A program made the translations under genes and the position numbers. From the NCBI RefSeq assembly GCF_028765165.1, contig NZ_JARADB010000004.1, forward strand, positions 434,001 to 498,000: DNA of 64,000 bases, given 5' to 3'. How positions within the stretch are numbered: position 1 is the first letter of the stretch; each line of letters opens with the position of its first letter. Origin of the DNA: Paenibacillus sp. MAHUQ-63 (GTDB taxonomy: Bacteria > Bacillota > Bacilli > Paenibacillales > NBRC-103111). Below are positions 1 to 8,966 of the stretch, one piece after another. Below the pieces are notes generated by a model. The model was given only the letters and a program-made list of their open reading frames with translations. It ran no database searches and was not told the origin of the DNA.

Positions 1-1
1 A

Positions 2-58
2 GGGACGAACGAAATTCAACGCATTGTAATTTCCCGCATGCTGCTTGCCGATTCCTAG
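2..58 (+). CDS. acyl-CoA dehydrogenase, C-terminal end only (cut by window start)
   Basis: The first 57 bases read in frame 2 as GTNEIQRIVISRMLLADS followed by TAG at 56-58. The G-T-x-E-I-Q-R-I-V-I-x-R signature is the conserved last helix of acyl-CoA dehydrogenases (MmgC/BCAD type), so this is the 3' end of such a gene. It lies 35 bp upstream of the methylcitrate synthase start, in the arrangement mmgC-mmgD known from Bacillus, which suggests it is part of the same operon. An FAD-dependent acyl-CoA oxidation step (isobutyryl-, 2-methylbutyryl- or butyryl-CoA) fits the pathway, but the chain-length specificity cannot be read from 18 residues. Confidence 0.8.
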   Translation, partial: GTNEIQRIVISRMLLADS

Positions 59-93
59 TGGGCAGGCATAGAAGAAGGGAGAGCGATGAGAGC

Positions 94-1200
94 ATGAGCA
101 GCTATATCCCTGGTCTGGAAAATGTCATCGCCAGCGAGACCGGCATTTCTTATCTGGATGTAGAGCAGGAGGAAATCGTCGTTCGCGGGTACGATCTTAT
201 CGAGCTTGCGCAGAGGGTTAAATACCTGGATGTCGCAGGGCTGCTGCTGGAGGGATCGCTACCAAGCATGCAGCAGCGTCAGACGCTGGAGAATGCGCTA
301 AAAGCGGAATATGGCTTGCACGAGAACGTGCGTTCGATGTTGAAGCTGCTGCCGGCTGAAGCTGATTTAATGGACGTCTTGCGAACGGGGATTTCTGCGT
401 TAGCAAGTTATGATAGCGAGCTGGATGACCGTTCAGTGGAGGCGAACCGGCGGAAAGCGATCCGATTGCTGGCGAAAGTGCCGCAGCTGCTAGCCAATGG
501 CTACCAGGCTAAGACGGAACATATGTTCCTCGACCCGAGAGAGGATTTGTCCTACACAGCCAATTTCTTATATATGATCTCAGGTCAAATGCCGACCAAG
601 ATGGAGGAAGATATTTTTGACCAATCTCTCATCGTGTACAGCGAACATGAAATGCCGAATTCGACCTTCGCTGCAAGGGTGATTGCTTCGACGCAATCCG
701 ATTTGTACGGAGCGCTAACCGGAGCGGTCGCTTCCTTGAAGGGGACGCTCCATGGAGGAGCGAACGAAGCGGTCATGGAGATGCTGCTGGAAGCAGGCTC
801 GGAGAGCAAGCTGGAAACGCTGATGTTAGGCAAACTGGCCCGGAAGGAGCGGATTATGGGTTTCGGTCATCGGGTGTATATGAAGAAACCGGATCCGCGC
901 GCGTTGTTAATGAAGGATGCGCTCGCCGCACTGGCGCTGGAGAAGAACCAACCGGAGCTATACACCATGTGTGTCGTCGGTGAAGAATTGATGAAGCGGG
1001 AGAAAAATTTGCACCCGAATTTGGATTATTACGCTGCGCCCGTCTACTATTTGCTCGGCATTCCGATCGATATGTTCACGCCGGTGTTTCTTGCCGCGCG
1101 CACCGCCGGCATCAGCGCTCATGTGATCGAGCAGCATGCGCATAACCGGTTGTTCCGGCCGCGCGTCAGGTATACGGGACCGCGCCATTTGCATCCCTGA
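94..1200 (+). CDS. mmgD: 2-methylcitrate synthase / citrate synthase family protein
   Basis: 368-residue citrate-synthase-fold enzyme, close to the usual length of Bacillus MmgD. It condenses propionyl-CoA (or acetyl-CoA) with oxaloacetate. The N-terminus carries the family pattern PGLENVIASETGISYLD and RGYDL. Catalytic histidine regions are visible as LHGGANEAVMEML (about 220-232) and GFGHRVY (about 258-264). The start is placed at ATG 94 because an AGAAGGGAG ribosome site lies just upstream; an in-frame GTG at 58 would add 12 poorly conserved residues. Downstream prpD and prpB make 2-methylcitrate the likely product in vivo, though such enzymes often have both activities. Inference: cytosolic first step of the methylcitrate cycle. 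Confidence 0.9.
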   Translation: MSSYIPGLENVIASETGISYLDVEQEEIVVRGYDLIELAQRVKYLDVAGLLLEGSLPSMQQRQTLENALKAEYGLHENVRSMLKLLPAEADLMDVLRTGISALASYDSELDDRSVEANRRKAIRLLAKVPQLLANGYQAKTEHMFLDPREDLSYTANFLYMISGQMPTKMEEDIFDQSLIVYSEHEMPNSTFAARVIASTQSDLYGALTGAVASLKGTLHGGANEAVMEMLLEAGSESKLETLMLGKLARKERIMGFGHRVYMKKPDPRALLMKDALAALALEKNQPELYTMCVVGEELMKREKNLHPNLDYYAAPVYYLLGIPIDMFTPVFLAARTAGISAHVIEQHAHNRLFRPRVRYTGPRHLHP

Positions 1201-1238
1201 GGCGGCAGCAAGCATTCCAGCGGAAAGGAAGAACAAGC

Positions 1239-2687
1239 ATGAGCCGTTCAGATCATGTTCCCCATAAGGAGATGACATTCGATCCGTTAATTGAAGACAT
1301 TGCCGAATATACCCTGCACGCGCACATCACGAGCGAAGAGGCATACCGCATTGCGCAGCACGTGCTGCTTGATTCCATCGGGACCGGCCTGCTTGCGCTG
1401 CGGTTTCCGGAATGTGCGAAGCATTTGGGCCCGGTCGTGCCGGGGGCCAGCCTGCCCGGTGGGGCGCGGGTACCGGGTACCCGCTATGAGCTGGAGCCTG
1501 TGCAAGCCGCATTCAATATTGGGTGTATGATTCGTTGGCTTGATTATAACGATACGTGGCTTGCCGCGGAATGGGGCCATCCGTCCGATAATTTGGGATG
1601 TATCCTTGCGCTGGGCGATTATATCAGCCGCAGTAGGGTTGCCGAGGGCCAACAACCGCTCTATATGAAAGATATTTTGACGATGTGCATTAAAGCGCAT
1701 GAAATACAGGGCGTCCTTGCCCTGGAGAACAGTCTGAACCGGGTAGGACTCGATCACGTTCATCTGGTGAAAATCGCTTCAACGGCCGTAGCGGCAGCTA
1801 TGCTAGGCGGAGGCAAGGAAGAAGTGTGCAGCGCGGTATCCAATGCATGGATCGACGGGGCTTCGCTGCGTACTTACAGGCATGCGCCGAATACGGGTTC
1901 CCGGAAATCCTGGGCGGCAGGAGACGCTACAAGCCGCGCCGTGCGCCTGGCGCTTATGGCGGTGAACGGTGAAATGGGGTATGCGACGGCGCTTTCGGCC
2001 CGAACCTGGGGCTTTCAGGATGTTTTATTCCAAGGCAAGGCGTTGGTGCTCGGGCGGCCGCTTGACGCTTATGTTATGGAAAATATTTTGTTCAAAATTT
2101 CGTTTCCTGCGGAATTTCATGCCCAAACTGCGGTGGAATGCGCTCTGGAGCTGTACCCGCAGGTTCGGGATCGCTGGGATGACATTAGATCGATCACGAT
2201 AACAACCCATCAATCCGCTATTCGGATTATCGATAAGAAGGGGCCGCTCCATAATCCGGCCGACCGGGACCACTGCTTGCAGTATATGGTCGCCATCCCG
2301 CTGCTCTACGGCACGCTGACGGCAGACCATTATGAAGATGAGGCTTCGAAGGATCCGCGAATCGATGAGCTTAGAGCGAAGATGACCGTTGTCGAAGAGC
2401 CGCAGTACAGCCGGGATTATTTGGACCCTGACAAACGGTCGATCGCGAATGCCGTACAAATTCATTTCCAGGACGGCACGTCCACAGAGCGGGTCGTCTG
2501 CGAATATCCGATCGGCCATCGGAGGCGGCGGGACGAAGGTCTGCCGAAGGTGATTGAGAAATTCGAGCATCATGTGCGGACCCGCTTCCCAAGGAAGAAA
2601 ACGAATGACATCATGAAGCTGTCCCTTGACTATGAGCGCCTTATCCAAACGCCGTGTCATGAGTTCATGAGCCTATTCGTTATTTGA
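1239..2687 (+). CDS. prpD: 2-methylcitrate dehydratase, MmgE/PrpD family
   Basis: 482-residue MmgE/PrpD-family protein, normal for the family (about 470-490). It dehydrates 2-methylcitrate to 2-methylaconitate; Bacillus MmgE also shows activity on citrate isomers. Family marks include the N-terminal segment around RWLDYNDTW (about 99-107), HPSDNLG directly after it, and the C-terminal HCLQYMVAIPLLYG segment. The start ATG 1239 has GGAAAGGAAGAAC upstream. It sits 38 bp after mmgD and 25 bp before prpB, so the three form a compact methylcitrate-cycle block. No separate AcnD/PrpF gene is present, consistent with the PrpD type that does not need them. Confidence 0.92.
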   Translation: MSRSDHVPHKEMTFDPLIEDIAEYTLHAHITSEEAYRIAQHVLLDSIGTGLLALRFPECAKHLGPVVPGASLPGGARVPGTRYELEPVQAAFNIGCMIRWLDYNDTWLAAEWGHPSDNLGCILALGDYISRSRVAEGQQPLYMKDILTMCIKAHEIQGVLALENSLNRVGLDHVHLVKIASTAVAAAMLGGGKEEVCSAVSNAWIDGASLRTYRHAPNTGSRKSWAAGDATSRAVRLALMAVNGEMGYATALSARTWGFQDVLFQGKALVLGRPLDAYVMENILFKISFPAEFHAQTAVECALELYPQVRDRWDDIRSITITTHQSAIRIIDKKGPLHNPADRDHCLQYMVAIPLLYGTLTADHYEDEASKDPRIDELRAKMTVVEEPQYSRDYLDPDKRSIANAVQIHFQDGTSTERVVCEYPIGHRRRRDEGLPKVIEKFEHHVRTRFPRKKTNDIMKLSLDYERLIQTPCHEFMSLFVI

Positions 2688-2712
2688 CCATTGGTTACGA
2701 CAGGAGGTCTTT

Positions 2713-3621
2713 ATGTCTTGGCTCATTGAAGATGAACCGGAGCAAGGGCAATTGTCCGCCCGCTTTCGCCAGCTTGCGGAAACAGGTCCGATCCTCCGCA
2801 TGCCGGGCACGCACGACGGCATGACGGCGCTTCTAGCCAAACAGGCTAATTTCGAGGCGATTTATTTGTCGGGCGCGGCGTATACAGCGAGCCGCGGGCT
2901 GCCGGATCTGGGTCTCATATATTCGAACGAAGTGGCGGATCGAGCGCGAGAGCTGGTACGCGCAGCCAAGCTGCCGCTGCTGGTCGATATCGATACCGGC
3001 TTCGGCGGCGTCCTGAATGCGGCGCGAACGGCGAGAGAGATGGTGGAGGCCAAAGTCGCCGCCGTTCAGATCGAAGATCAGGAGATGCCGAAGAAATGCG
3101 GACATTTGAATGGAAAGCGGCTGATTGCCGCACAGGACATGATGCATAAGATTCAAGCCATCAAAGCTGCGGCACCGACGCTATATGTGGTTGCACGCAC
3201 GGATGCGAAGAGTGTGGAAGGGATGGATGCGGCGATCGAGCGGGCGAAGCAGTATGCAGCTGCCGGCGCGGATGCGATTTTCCCGGAAGCGCTAGAGAAG
3301 GAGGAGGAGTTCGTCCGATTCAGCCGCGAACTCGGCATACCGCTGCTCGCGAATATGACGGAGTTCGGAAGAACGCCGTATTATACAGCGGAGCAGTTCG
3401 AGCAGTGGGGCTTCCGCATGGTGATCTACCCGGTCACGTCGCTGCGGGTTGCAGCCAAGGCGATCGGTGAAGTGTTCGCGGACATTGCGGGAACAGGGAC
3501 GCAGCAGGCGGCTATTCACCGCATGCAAACCCGTCACGAACTGTACGAGACGATCCGCTACTACGATTATGAAGCGATGGACGGCCGGATTGCCGCAACC
3601 GTCCTGCCTGATAACGACTAG
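2713..3621 (+). CDS. prpB: methylisocitrate lyase
   Basis: 302-residue isocitrate-lyase/PEP-mutase superfamily protein that cleaves 2-methylisocitrate to pyruvate and succinate. The sequence shows the TIM-barrel signatures LLVDIDTGFGG (metal-binding Asp pair, about 94-104), QIEDQEMPKKCGH (about 118-130, containing the KKCGH catalytic motif) and VARTDAK (about 159-165). The ATG follows a good AGGAGG (ACAGGAGGTCTTTATG). It completes the mmgD-prpD-prpB set, turning propionyl-CoA from odd-chain or branched substrates into pyruvate. A wobble-containing hairpin follows its stop and may reduce read-through into icmF. Confidence 0.95.
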   Translation: MSWLIEDEPEQGQLSARFRQLAETGPILRMPGTHDGMTALLAKQANFEAIYLSGAAYTASRGLPDLGLIYSNEVADRARELVRAAKLPLLVDIDTGFGGVLNAARTAREMVEAKVAAVQIEDQEMPKKCGHLNGKRLIAAQDMMHKIQAIKAAAPTLYVVARTDAKSVEGMDAAIERAKQYAAAGADAIFPEALEKEEEFVRFSRELGIPLLANMTEFGRTPYYTAEQFEQWGFRMVIYPVTSLRVAAKAIGEVFADIAGTGTQQAAIHRMQTRHELYETIRYYDYEAMDGRIAATVLPDND

Positions 3622-3622
3622 G

Positions 3623-3655
3623 CCTCACTGATATCCAGATGTCGGTGAGGTCTTT
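3623..3655 (+). terminator. intercistronic hairpin between prpB and icmF
   Basis: CCTCACTGATAT and ATGTCGGTGAGG pair over 12 positions (two G-U wobbles) with a CCAG loop, followed by TCTTTGTG. The T-tract is short, so this looks like an attenuating or transcript-stabilising hairpin rather than a full stop; the operon clearly continues. Confidence 0.45.
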
Positions 3656-3689
3656 GTGCACACTAGTCATCCGGGAAGGAGGTGCAGCC

Positions 3690-6600
3690 GTGTCACCAAC
3701 AGGATCGCATACAGGTCATTACCGCCCTCAGCATAAGGTGCGATTCGTTACGGCTTCCGCATTGTTCGACGGACATGACGTATCGATTACGATTATGCGG
3801 CGGATTCTACAAGCCAGCGGTGCGGAGGTGATCCATCTCGGGCATAACCGGTCGGCCCGGGACATCGTGCAGGCTGCGATTCAAGAGGATGTTCAGGGCA
3901 TTGCCGTATCTTCCTATCAAGGCGGGCATGTCGAATTTTTTACCTATATCATCGATTTGCTGCGCGAGCACGGAGCCTCGCATATCAAGGTGTTCGGCGG
4001 CGGCGGCGGCGTTATTCTGCCTTCGGAAATCCGGAAGCTCCAGGATTATGGCGTAGCCCGCCTGTTCTCGCCGGAGGACGGGAGAGAACTCGGCTTGCAG
4101 GGCATGATTTCTTACATGATGCAGGCGTGTGATTTCAGCACCTTGAGCGCTGCGGGCGGTATGGAAAAGGGGGGCGGCTTTCAAAAGGTCGCCCGGCGCA
4201 TCACGGCCGCGGAGCTTGCGTGCGAACAGCCTCAAGCTGATCTTGGTCCCGACGCTGACCCTTCAGTGAAAGCGAGCGTTTGTCCGGTAGTGGGCATCAC
4301 CGGTACGGGAGGCGCGGGCAAAAGCTCCCTGACCGACGAACTGCTGCAAAGACTGCTGCGGTATGATCCGGACATGACGATCGCCGTTCTGTCGGTCGAT
4401 CCGACGAAGCAGCGAAGCGGGGGGGCGCTGCTGGGGGACAGGATCCGGATGAATGCGGTCCACTCCGAGCGCGTATACATGCGAAGTCTAGCCACCCGCC
4501 ATTCGGGCAACGAGCTGTCTGCCGCGCTGAAGCCCGCCATTGCGGTCGTGAAGTCGGCAGGCTTCGGTCTTGTGCTCGTCGAGACGAGCGGCATCGGCCA
4601 AGGCGATCATCTCATTGCGGATCTCGCCGATCTCTCCCTCTATGTGATGACGAGTGAATACGGCGCGCCTTCCCAGCTGGAGAAGATCGATATGCTCGAT
4701 TATGCGGATTTGATTGCCATTAATAAATTCGACCGGCGAGGCTCGGCGGATGCGCTGCGCGATGTGAAGAAGCAGGTGCAGCGAAATCACGGCAGATTCG
4801 ACGAGCCCTATGAGGCGATGCCCGTCTACGGCACGATGGCCAGTCAGTTTAACGATGCCGGGGTAGACGCCTTATTCGCAGCTCTGATCGCGACATTGAA
4901 TGCCAAATGCCAGCTGAATTGGCCTATTCCCGCTCAGCTGGCAGCCAATCAAGCAGCAACGCAAATCATTATTCCGGCCGACCGCACCCGGTATTTGGGC
5001 GAGATCGCGCAGACGGTCCGTTCTTACCACGCTTTTGCAGAGCGGGAAGCGGAGCTCGCTTGTACCCGCTACCGGCTTGAAGGCGCGATCGCCGCACTTC
5101 AGCAAGGTGAACAGACGTCTCAGGAAGCTCTTCAAGCCCTGCAATCCTTACGAATAAGCTGCGAGAAGCAGATGCATCCCGATACGCTTCGGCTGCTGGA
5201 AGAATGGCCCGAGCGCCGGCAGCACTATGCCGGCAAGACGCTCGTCACCCGGGTCAGGGAGAAGGAGATCGTAACGGAGCTTAGGGTGGCGAGCCTGTCC
5301 GGCTTGGAAATTCCGAAAGTCAGCTTACCCCCGTACCGGGATCACGGCGATCTCATCCGCTGGCTGTACCGGGAAAACGTGCCCGGCGATTTTCCGTATA
5401 CGGCAGGCGTGTTCCCTTTCAAGCGAACGGCCGAGGACCCCAAACGCCAGTTCGCCGGAGAGGGAACGCCGGAGCGGACGAACCTCCGCTTCCATTATTT
5501 ATCGCAGAACGATGAAGCCAAAAGGCTTAGCACGGCCTTCGATTCCGTCACGTTGTACGGGGAGGATCCCGATGAGCGGCAGGATATTTATGGGAAAGTC
5601 GGGGAGAGCGGCGTTAGTGTATGTACGCTCGACGATATGAAGAAACTGTACGCCGGTTTCGATTTATGTCACCCGCTGACTTCCGTTTCGATGACGATCA
5701 ACGGACCTGCGCCGATTATTTTGGCGATGTATCTGAATACGGCGATCGATTCGCAAATGGCGAGGTTCACTGCAGCAGCAGGGCGGGAGCCGTCGCAGCA
5801 GGAAGCGGCCGAGATTCGGAGGGATACGCTGAAATCGGTGAGAGGTACGGTTCAGGCGGATATTTTGAAGGAGGATCAGGGACAGAACACCTGCATCTTC
5901 GGGGTGGAATTTGCCCTGAGGATGATGGGCGACATTCAGCAGTATTTCATCGATCATGAAATACGCAATTATTATTCGGTCTCCATCTCGGGCTACCACA
6001 TTGCGGAAGCGGGCGCCAATCCGATCTCACAGCTTGCCTTCACGCTCGCCAACGGATTCACATATGTGGAGTATTATTTGTCCCGGGGCATGCATATCGA
6101 CGAATTCGCGCCGAATTTATCGTTCTTTTTCAGCAACGGACTCGATCCCGAATATACGGTCATCGGCCGTGTGGCGCGCCGCATATGGGCAACTGCCATG
6201 AAGCATAAATACGGCGGCAATGAGCGCAGCCAGAAGCTGAAATACCATATTCAAACGTCAGGCCGGTCGCTGCACGCGCAGGAAATGGATTTCAACGATA
6301 TCCGGACGACGCTGCAGGCTTTGATGGCGCTGATGGACAATTGCAATTCGCTTCATACGAACTCTTACGATGAGGCGGTAACGACGCCGACGGAGGAATC
6401 GGTGCGCAGGGCGATGGCCATTCAACTGATTATCACGAAGGAGCTCGGTTTTATCAAAAACGAAAACGTCCTGCAGGGCTCGTTTCTCATTGAGGAGTTG
6501 ACGGATCTTGTGGAGGAGGCCGTCCTGCAGGAGCTGGACCGCATCAGCGAACGGGGCGGTGTGCTGGGAGCAATGGAAACGCAGTACCAGAGAGGCAAGA

Positions 6601-6941
6601 TTCAGAATGAATCCATGGTATATGAAATGAAAAAACATCAAGGCGAACTGCCGATTATCGGCGTCAACACGTTCCTGGGGCCTCAGCCTGCGCAGGAGGA
6701 TGTCCAGATTCCGCTTGCCAGGGCCACGGCGGCGGAGAAGAATCAGCAGATCGCGCAGCTTCGGGCGTTTCAGGAGCGCCACCGGGAGGCGGCGCCAGCG
6801 GCGCTTGCGAAGCTTCAGGCAGCGGCGCTTTCCGGCGGCAATATTTTTGCCGAGCTCATGGAGACGGTCAAGGTGGCTAGTTTGGGACAAATCACGCGTG
6901 CGCTTTATCAGGTCGGCGGTCAGTATCGCAGAAACATGTAA
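3690..6941 (+). CDS. icmF: fused isobutyryl-CoA mutase IcmF (B12 domain, G-protein chaperone, mutase)
   Basis: 1083 residues from GTG 3690, the start with AAGGAGG seven bases upstream; an in-frame ATG at 3639 lacks a ribosome site. Domain order is that of IcmF: N-terminal cobalamin-binding domain (DGHD near residue 30, GGGGGVI near 107), a MeaB-like GTPase with P-loop GTGGAGKSS (about 211-219) and NKFD (about 357-360), then the acyl-CoA mutase barrel (FPYTAGVFPFKR to the C-terminus). IcmF interconverts isobutyryl-CoA and butyryl-CoA with adenosylcobalamin, the fused GTPase protecting and loading cofactor. The fused architecture and the FPFKR segment, instead of the methylmalonyl-CoA mutase pattern, support Icm; isovaleryl/pivalyl-CoA mutase side activity is known in the family. 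The neighbouring branched-chain dehydrogenase genes supply its substrate. Confidence 0.93.
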   Translation: MSPTGSHTGHYRPQHKVRFVTASALFDGHDVSITIMRRILQASGAEVIHLGHNRSARDIVQAAIQEDVQGIAVSSYQGGHVEFFTYIIDLLREHGASHIKVFGGGGGVILPSEIRKLQDYGVARLFSPEDGRELGLQGMISYMMQACDFSTLSAAGGMEKGGGFQKVARRITAAELACEQPQADLGPDADPSVKASVCPVVGITGTGGAGKSSLTDELLQRLLRYDPDMTIAVLSVDPTKQRSGGALLGDRIRMNAVHSERVYMRSLATRHSGNELSAALKPAIAVVKSAGFGLVLVETSGIGQGDHLIADLADLSLYVMTSEYGAPSQLEKIDMLDYADLIAINKFDRRGSADALRDVKKQVQRNHGRFDEPYEAMPVYGTMASQFNDAGVDALFAALIATLNAKCQLNWPIPAQLAANQAATQIIIPADRTRYLGEIAQTVRSYHAFAEREAELACTRYRLEGAIAALQQGEQTSQEALQALQSLRISCEKQMHPDTLRLLEEWPERRQHYAGKTLVTRVREKEIVTELRVASLSGLEIPKVSLPPYRDHGDLIRWLYRENVPGDFPYTAGVFPFKRTAEDPKRQFAGEGTPERTNLRFHYLSQNDEAKRLSTAFDSVTLYGEDPDERQDIYGKVGESGVSVCTLDDMKKLYAGFDLCHPLTSVSMTINGPAPIILAMYLNTAIDSQMARFTAAAGREPSQQEAAEIRRDTLKSVRGTVQADILKEDQGQNTCIFGVEFALRMMGDIQQYFIDHEIRNYYSVSISGYHIAEAGANPISQLAFTLANGFTYVEYYLSRGMHIDEFAPNLSFFFSNGLDPEYTVIGRVARRIWATAMKHKYGGNERSQKLKYHIQTSGRSLHAQEMDFNDIRTTLQALMALMDNCNSLHTNSYDEAVTTPTEESVRRAMAIQLIITKELGFIKNENVLQGSFLIEELTDLVEEAVLQELDRISERGGVLGAMETQYQRGKIQNESMVYEMKKHQGELPIIGVNTFLGPQPAQEDVQIPLARATAAEKNQQIAQLRAFQERHREAAPAALAKLQAAALSGGNIFAELMETVKVASLGQITRALYQVGGQYRRNM

Positions 6942-6964
6942 CAGCCAGAGGAGGAGGAGTGGCG

Positions 6965-7972
6965 ATGACCTCTCATAATCTCAAGCACCACCAGCTCGGC
7001 TTAACCGACGATGCGGTGCTGCGGATGTATGCCTACATGATCAAAGCGAGAAAATTCGATGAACGCGCGACGCTTCTGCAGAGATCCGGCAAATCCGCTT
7101 TCCACATCTCTTCCGTCGGCCAGGAAGCGGCGCAGGTGGCGGCGGCGTTCGCGCTGGATCATCAGCAGGATTATTTCCTGCCTTATTACCGGGATTACGC
7201 CTTCGTACTGACGGTCGGCATGTCCGTAAAGGAGCTGCTGCTGGCGGCGCTCTTCAAAGCGGAGGACGTCAATGGGGGCAGACAGATGCCGGGGCATTTC
7301 GGCTATCGGAAGCTTCGCATCGTATCCGGCTCCTCTCCGGTCGCAACGCAGGTTCTCCATGCAGTTGGCATCGCTCTGACAGCGCTCATGAGAAAGGAGG
7401 AGCATATCGCCTTCGTCTCGTTCGGCGAAGGCTCCAGCAATCAAGGGGATGTGCACGAAGCTTTCAACTTCGCCGGCGTATTCAAGCTGCCCGTGGTGTT
7501 CCTGTGCGAGAATAATCAATATGCCATCTCCATTCCCGCTCACCGGCAGGTAGCCGGACGCGTCGTCGACAGAGCCGCCGGGTACGGCTTTCCGGGCTTG
7601 CGGGTTGACGGCAACGATGCGTTGGAAGTGTACCGCGTGGTGAAAGAAGCCCGGGAGCGGGCCGTTCGCGGCTATGGTCCGACGCTGATCGAGGCGATGA
7701 TGTACCGCATCCCGCCGCACTCTACGGCGGACGACGATTTGCTGTACAGAACGAAAGAGGAGGTGGAATACCACCGCGAGCAGGAAGGGGTCGTGCGGTT
7801 CCGGCGTTATTTGATGGAATGCGACGTGCTGAATGAAGAAATGGACCGGGCGCTGCATGAGAATATTGCCAAAGAAGTGAACGAGGCGACCAAATATGCG
7901 GAGAAAGCGCCTTATCCGGCGCCGGAGGACGCGCTGCGGCATGTGTTCGCCGAGGAGGGAGGGGAAGCTTGA
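6965..7972 (+). CDS. branched-chain 2-oxoacid dehydrogenase E1 component, alpha subunit
   Basis: 335-residue thiamine-diphosphate-dependent E1 alpha subunit. The ThDP motif runs from GEGSSNQGDVHEAFNF to CENNQYAIS (about 154-190), and the phosphorylation-loop-like segment RIPPHSTADDD follows. The start ATG 6965 is chosen over GTG 6959 because the GAGGAGGAGG ribosome site overlaps the latter's useful spacing. It decarboxylates 2-oxo acids (from valine, leucine, isoleucine) together with the beta subunit, whose ATG begins one base after this stop. Pyruvate dehydrogenase or acetoin dehydrogenase E1 are alternatives by homology; the icmF and acyl-CoA dehydrogenase context favours branched-chain substrates. 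Confidence 0.88.
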   Translation: MTSHNLKHHQLGLTDDAVLRMYAYMIKARKFDERATLLQRSGKSAFHISSVGQEAAQVAAAFALDHQQDYFLPYYRDYAFVLTVGMSVKELLLAALFKAEDVNGGRQMPGHFGYRKLRIVSGSSPVATQVLHAVGIALTALMRKEEHIAFVSFGEGSSNQGDVHEAFNFAGVFKLPVVFLCENNQYAISIPAHRQVAGRVVDRAAGYGFPGLRVDGNDALEVYRVVKEARERAVRGYGPTLIEAMMYRIPPHSTADDDLLYRTKEEVEYHREQEGVVRFRRYLMECDVLNEEMDRALHENIAKEVNEATKYAEKAPYPAPEDALRHVFAEEGGEA

Positions 7973-7973
7973 G

Positions 7974-8954
7974 ATGCCTGTCATAACGTACTTGGAAGCG
8001 ATACGTTCTGCGATGGCGGAAGAGATGGAGCGGGATGAACGCGTCTTCGTGCTGGGCGAGGATATCGGAAAGGGCGGTGTGCTCAATGCAACGAAGGGGA
8101 TGCGCGATAAGTTCGGGGAGCTCCGCGTGCTCGATACGCCGCTATCCGAGTCGGCGATCGTCGGCGTTGCCATCGGAGCCGCCATGGTCGGTATGAGGCC
8201 GATCGCGGAGATTCAGTTCGCCGACTTCATTTTCCCGGCAGCGAACCAAATCATTAGCGAAGCGGCGAAGATCCGTTACCGCTCCAATAACGATTGGCAC
8301 TGCCCGATCGTCATTCGCGCGCCATACGGCGCAACGGGCGGAGGCGGACTCTACCATTCGCAGTGCCCCGAATCGGTCTTCTTCGGCACGCCGGGTCTTA
8401 AGATTGTGGCTCCGTCCACCGCTTACGACGCCAAAGGCTTGTTGAAGGCAGCGATCAGAGACGAGGATCCGGTGCTATTCTTCGAGCATAAGAAATGCTA
8501 TCTGTCCGTCACCGATGAAGTGCCGGCAGAGGACTATACCGTGCCGATCGGCAAGGCGATTATACGGCGGGAAGGAACGGATATTACCGTCATCGCCTAC
8601 GGACTATCCGTTCAATATGCGATCAAGGCTGCTTCCGAGCTGGAGCTGGAGGGGATCTCCACACAGCTGCTCGATTTGCGGACGCTGCATCCTTTGGACC
8701 ACACAGCCATCTATGAAGCGGCGGCGAAAACCGGCAAAATTCTCATCGTTCACGAGGACAATAAGACAGGGGGGATCGGCGCGGAAATTGCGGCCCTGCT
8801 GGCCGAGAACCTGCTGTACGAACTGGACGCCCCCATCATGCGCTGCTGTCCGCCGGACGTTCCGCCTGTCGGCATGGCGCCGACGCTGGAGAAGTTTTAC
8901 CTGCCGAATGTGGATACGGTGAAGGACGCCATGCGCCAACTAGCGGACATGTAG
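7974..8954 (+). CDS. branched-chain 2-oxoacid dehydrogenase E1 component, beta subunit
   Basis: 326-residue transketolase-like E1 beta subunit. Visible features are VFVLGEDIGKGGVLNATKG (about 24-42, cofactor-proximal Glu), ADFIFPAANQI (about 84-94), RAPYGATGGGGLYHSQ (about 116-131) and the C-terminal transketolase domain with HEDNKTGGIGAEIAA (about 258-272). ATG 7974 follows GGAGGGGAAG at the end of the alpha gene, so the two are translationally coupled. It forms the alpha2beta2 E1 that reductively acylates a lipoyl domain. No lipoyl domain is encoded nearby, which makes the next gene unusual. Confidence 0.9.
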   Translation: MPVITYLEAIRSAMAEEMERDERVFVLGEDIGKGGVLNATKGMRDKFGELRVLDTPLSESAIVGVAIGAAMVGMRPIAEIQFADFIFPAANQIISEAAKIRYRSNNDWHCPIVIRAPYGATGGGGLYHSQCPESVFFGTPGLKIVAPSTAYDAKGLLKAAIRDEDPVLFFEHKKCYLSVTDEVPAEDYTVPIGKAIIRREGTDITVIAYGLSVQYAIKAASELELEGISTQLLDLRTLHPLDHTAIYEAAAKTGKILIVHEDNKTGGIGAEIAALLAENLLYELDAPIMRCCPPDVPPVGMAPTLEKFYLPNVDTVKDAMRQLADM

Positions 8955-8966
8955 AGGAGGATGCTT

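Noticed and set aside
3623..3690. Possible cobalamin riboswitch before icmF
   Set aside because: The gap is too short and lacks a B12 box; only a simple hairpin is visible.
7001..8185. 394-codon minus-strand frame opposite the E1 genes
   Set aside because: Spans two real genes on the other strand, without start signals or domains.
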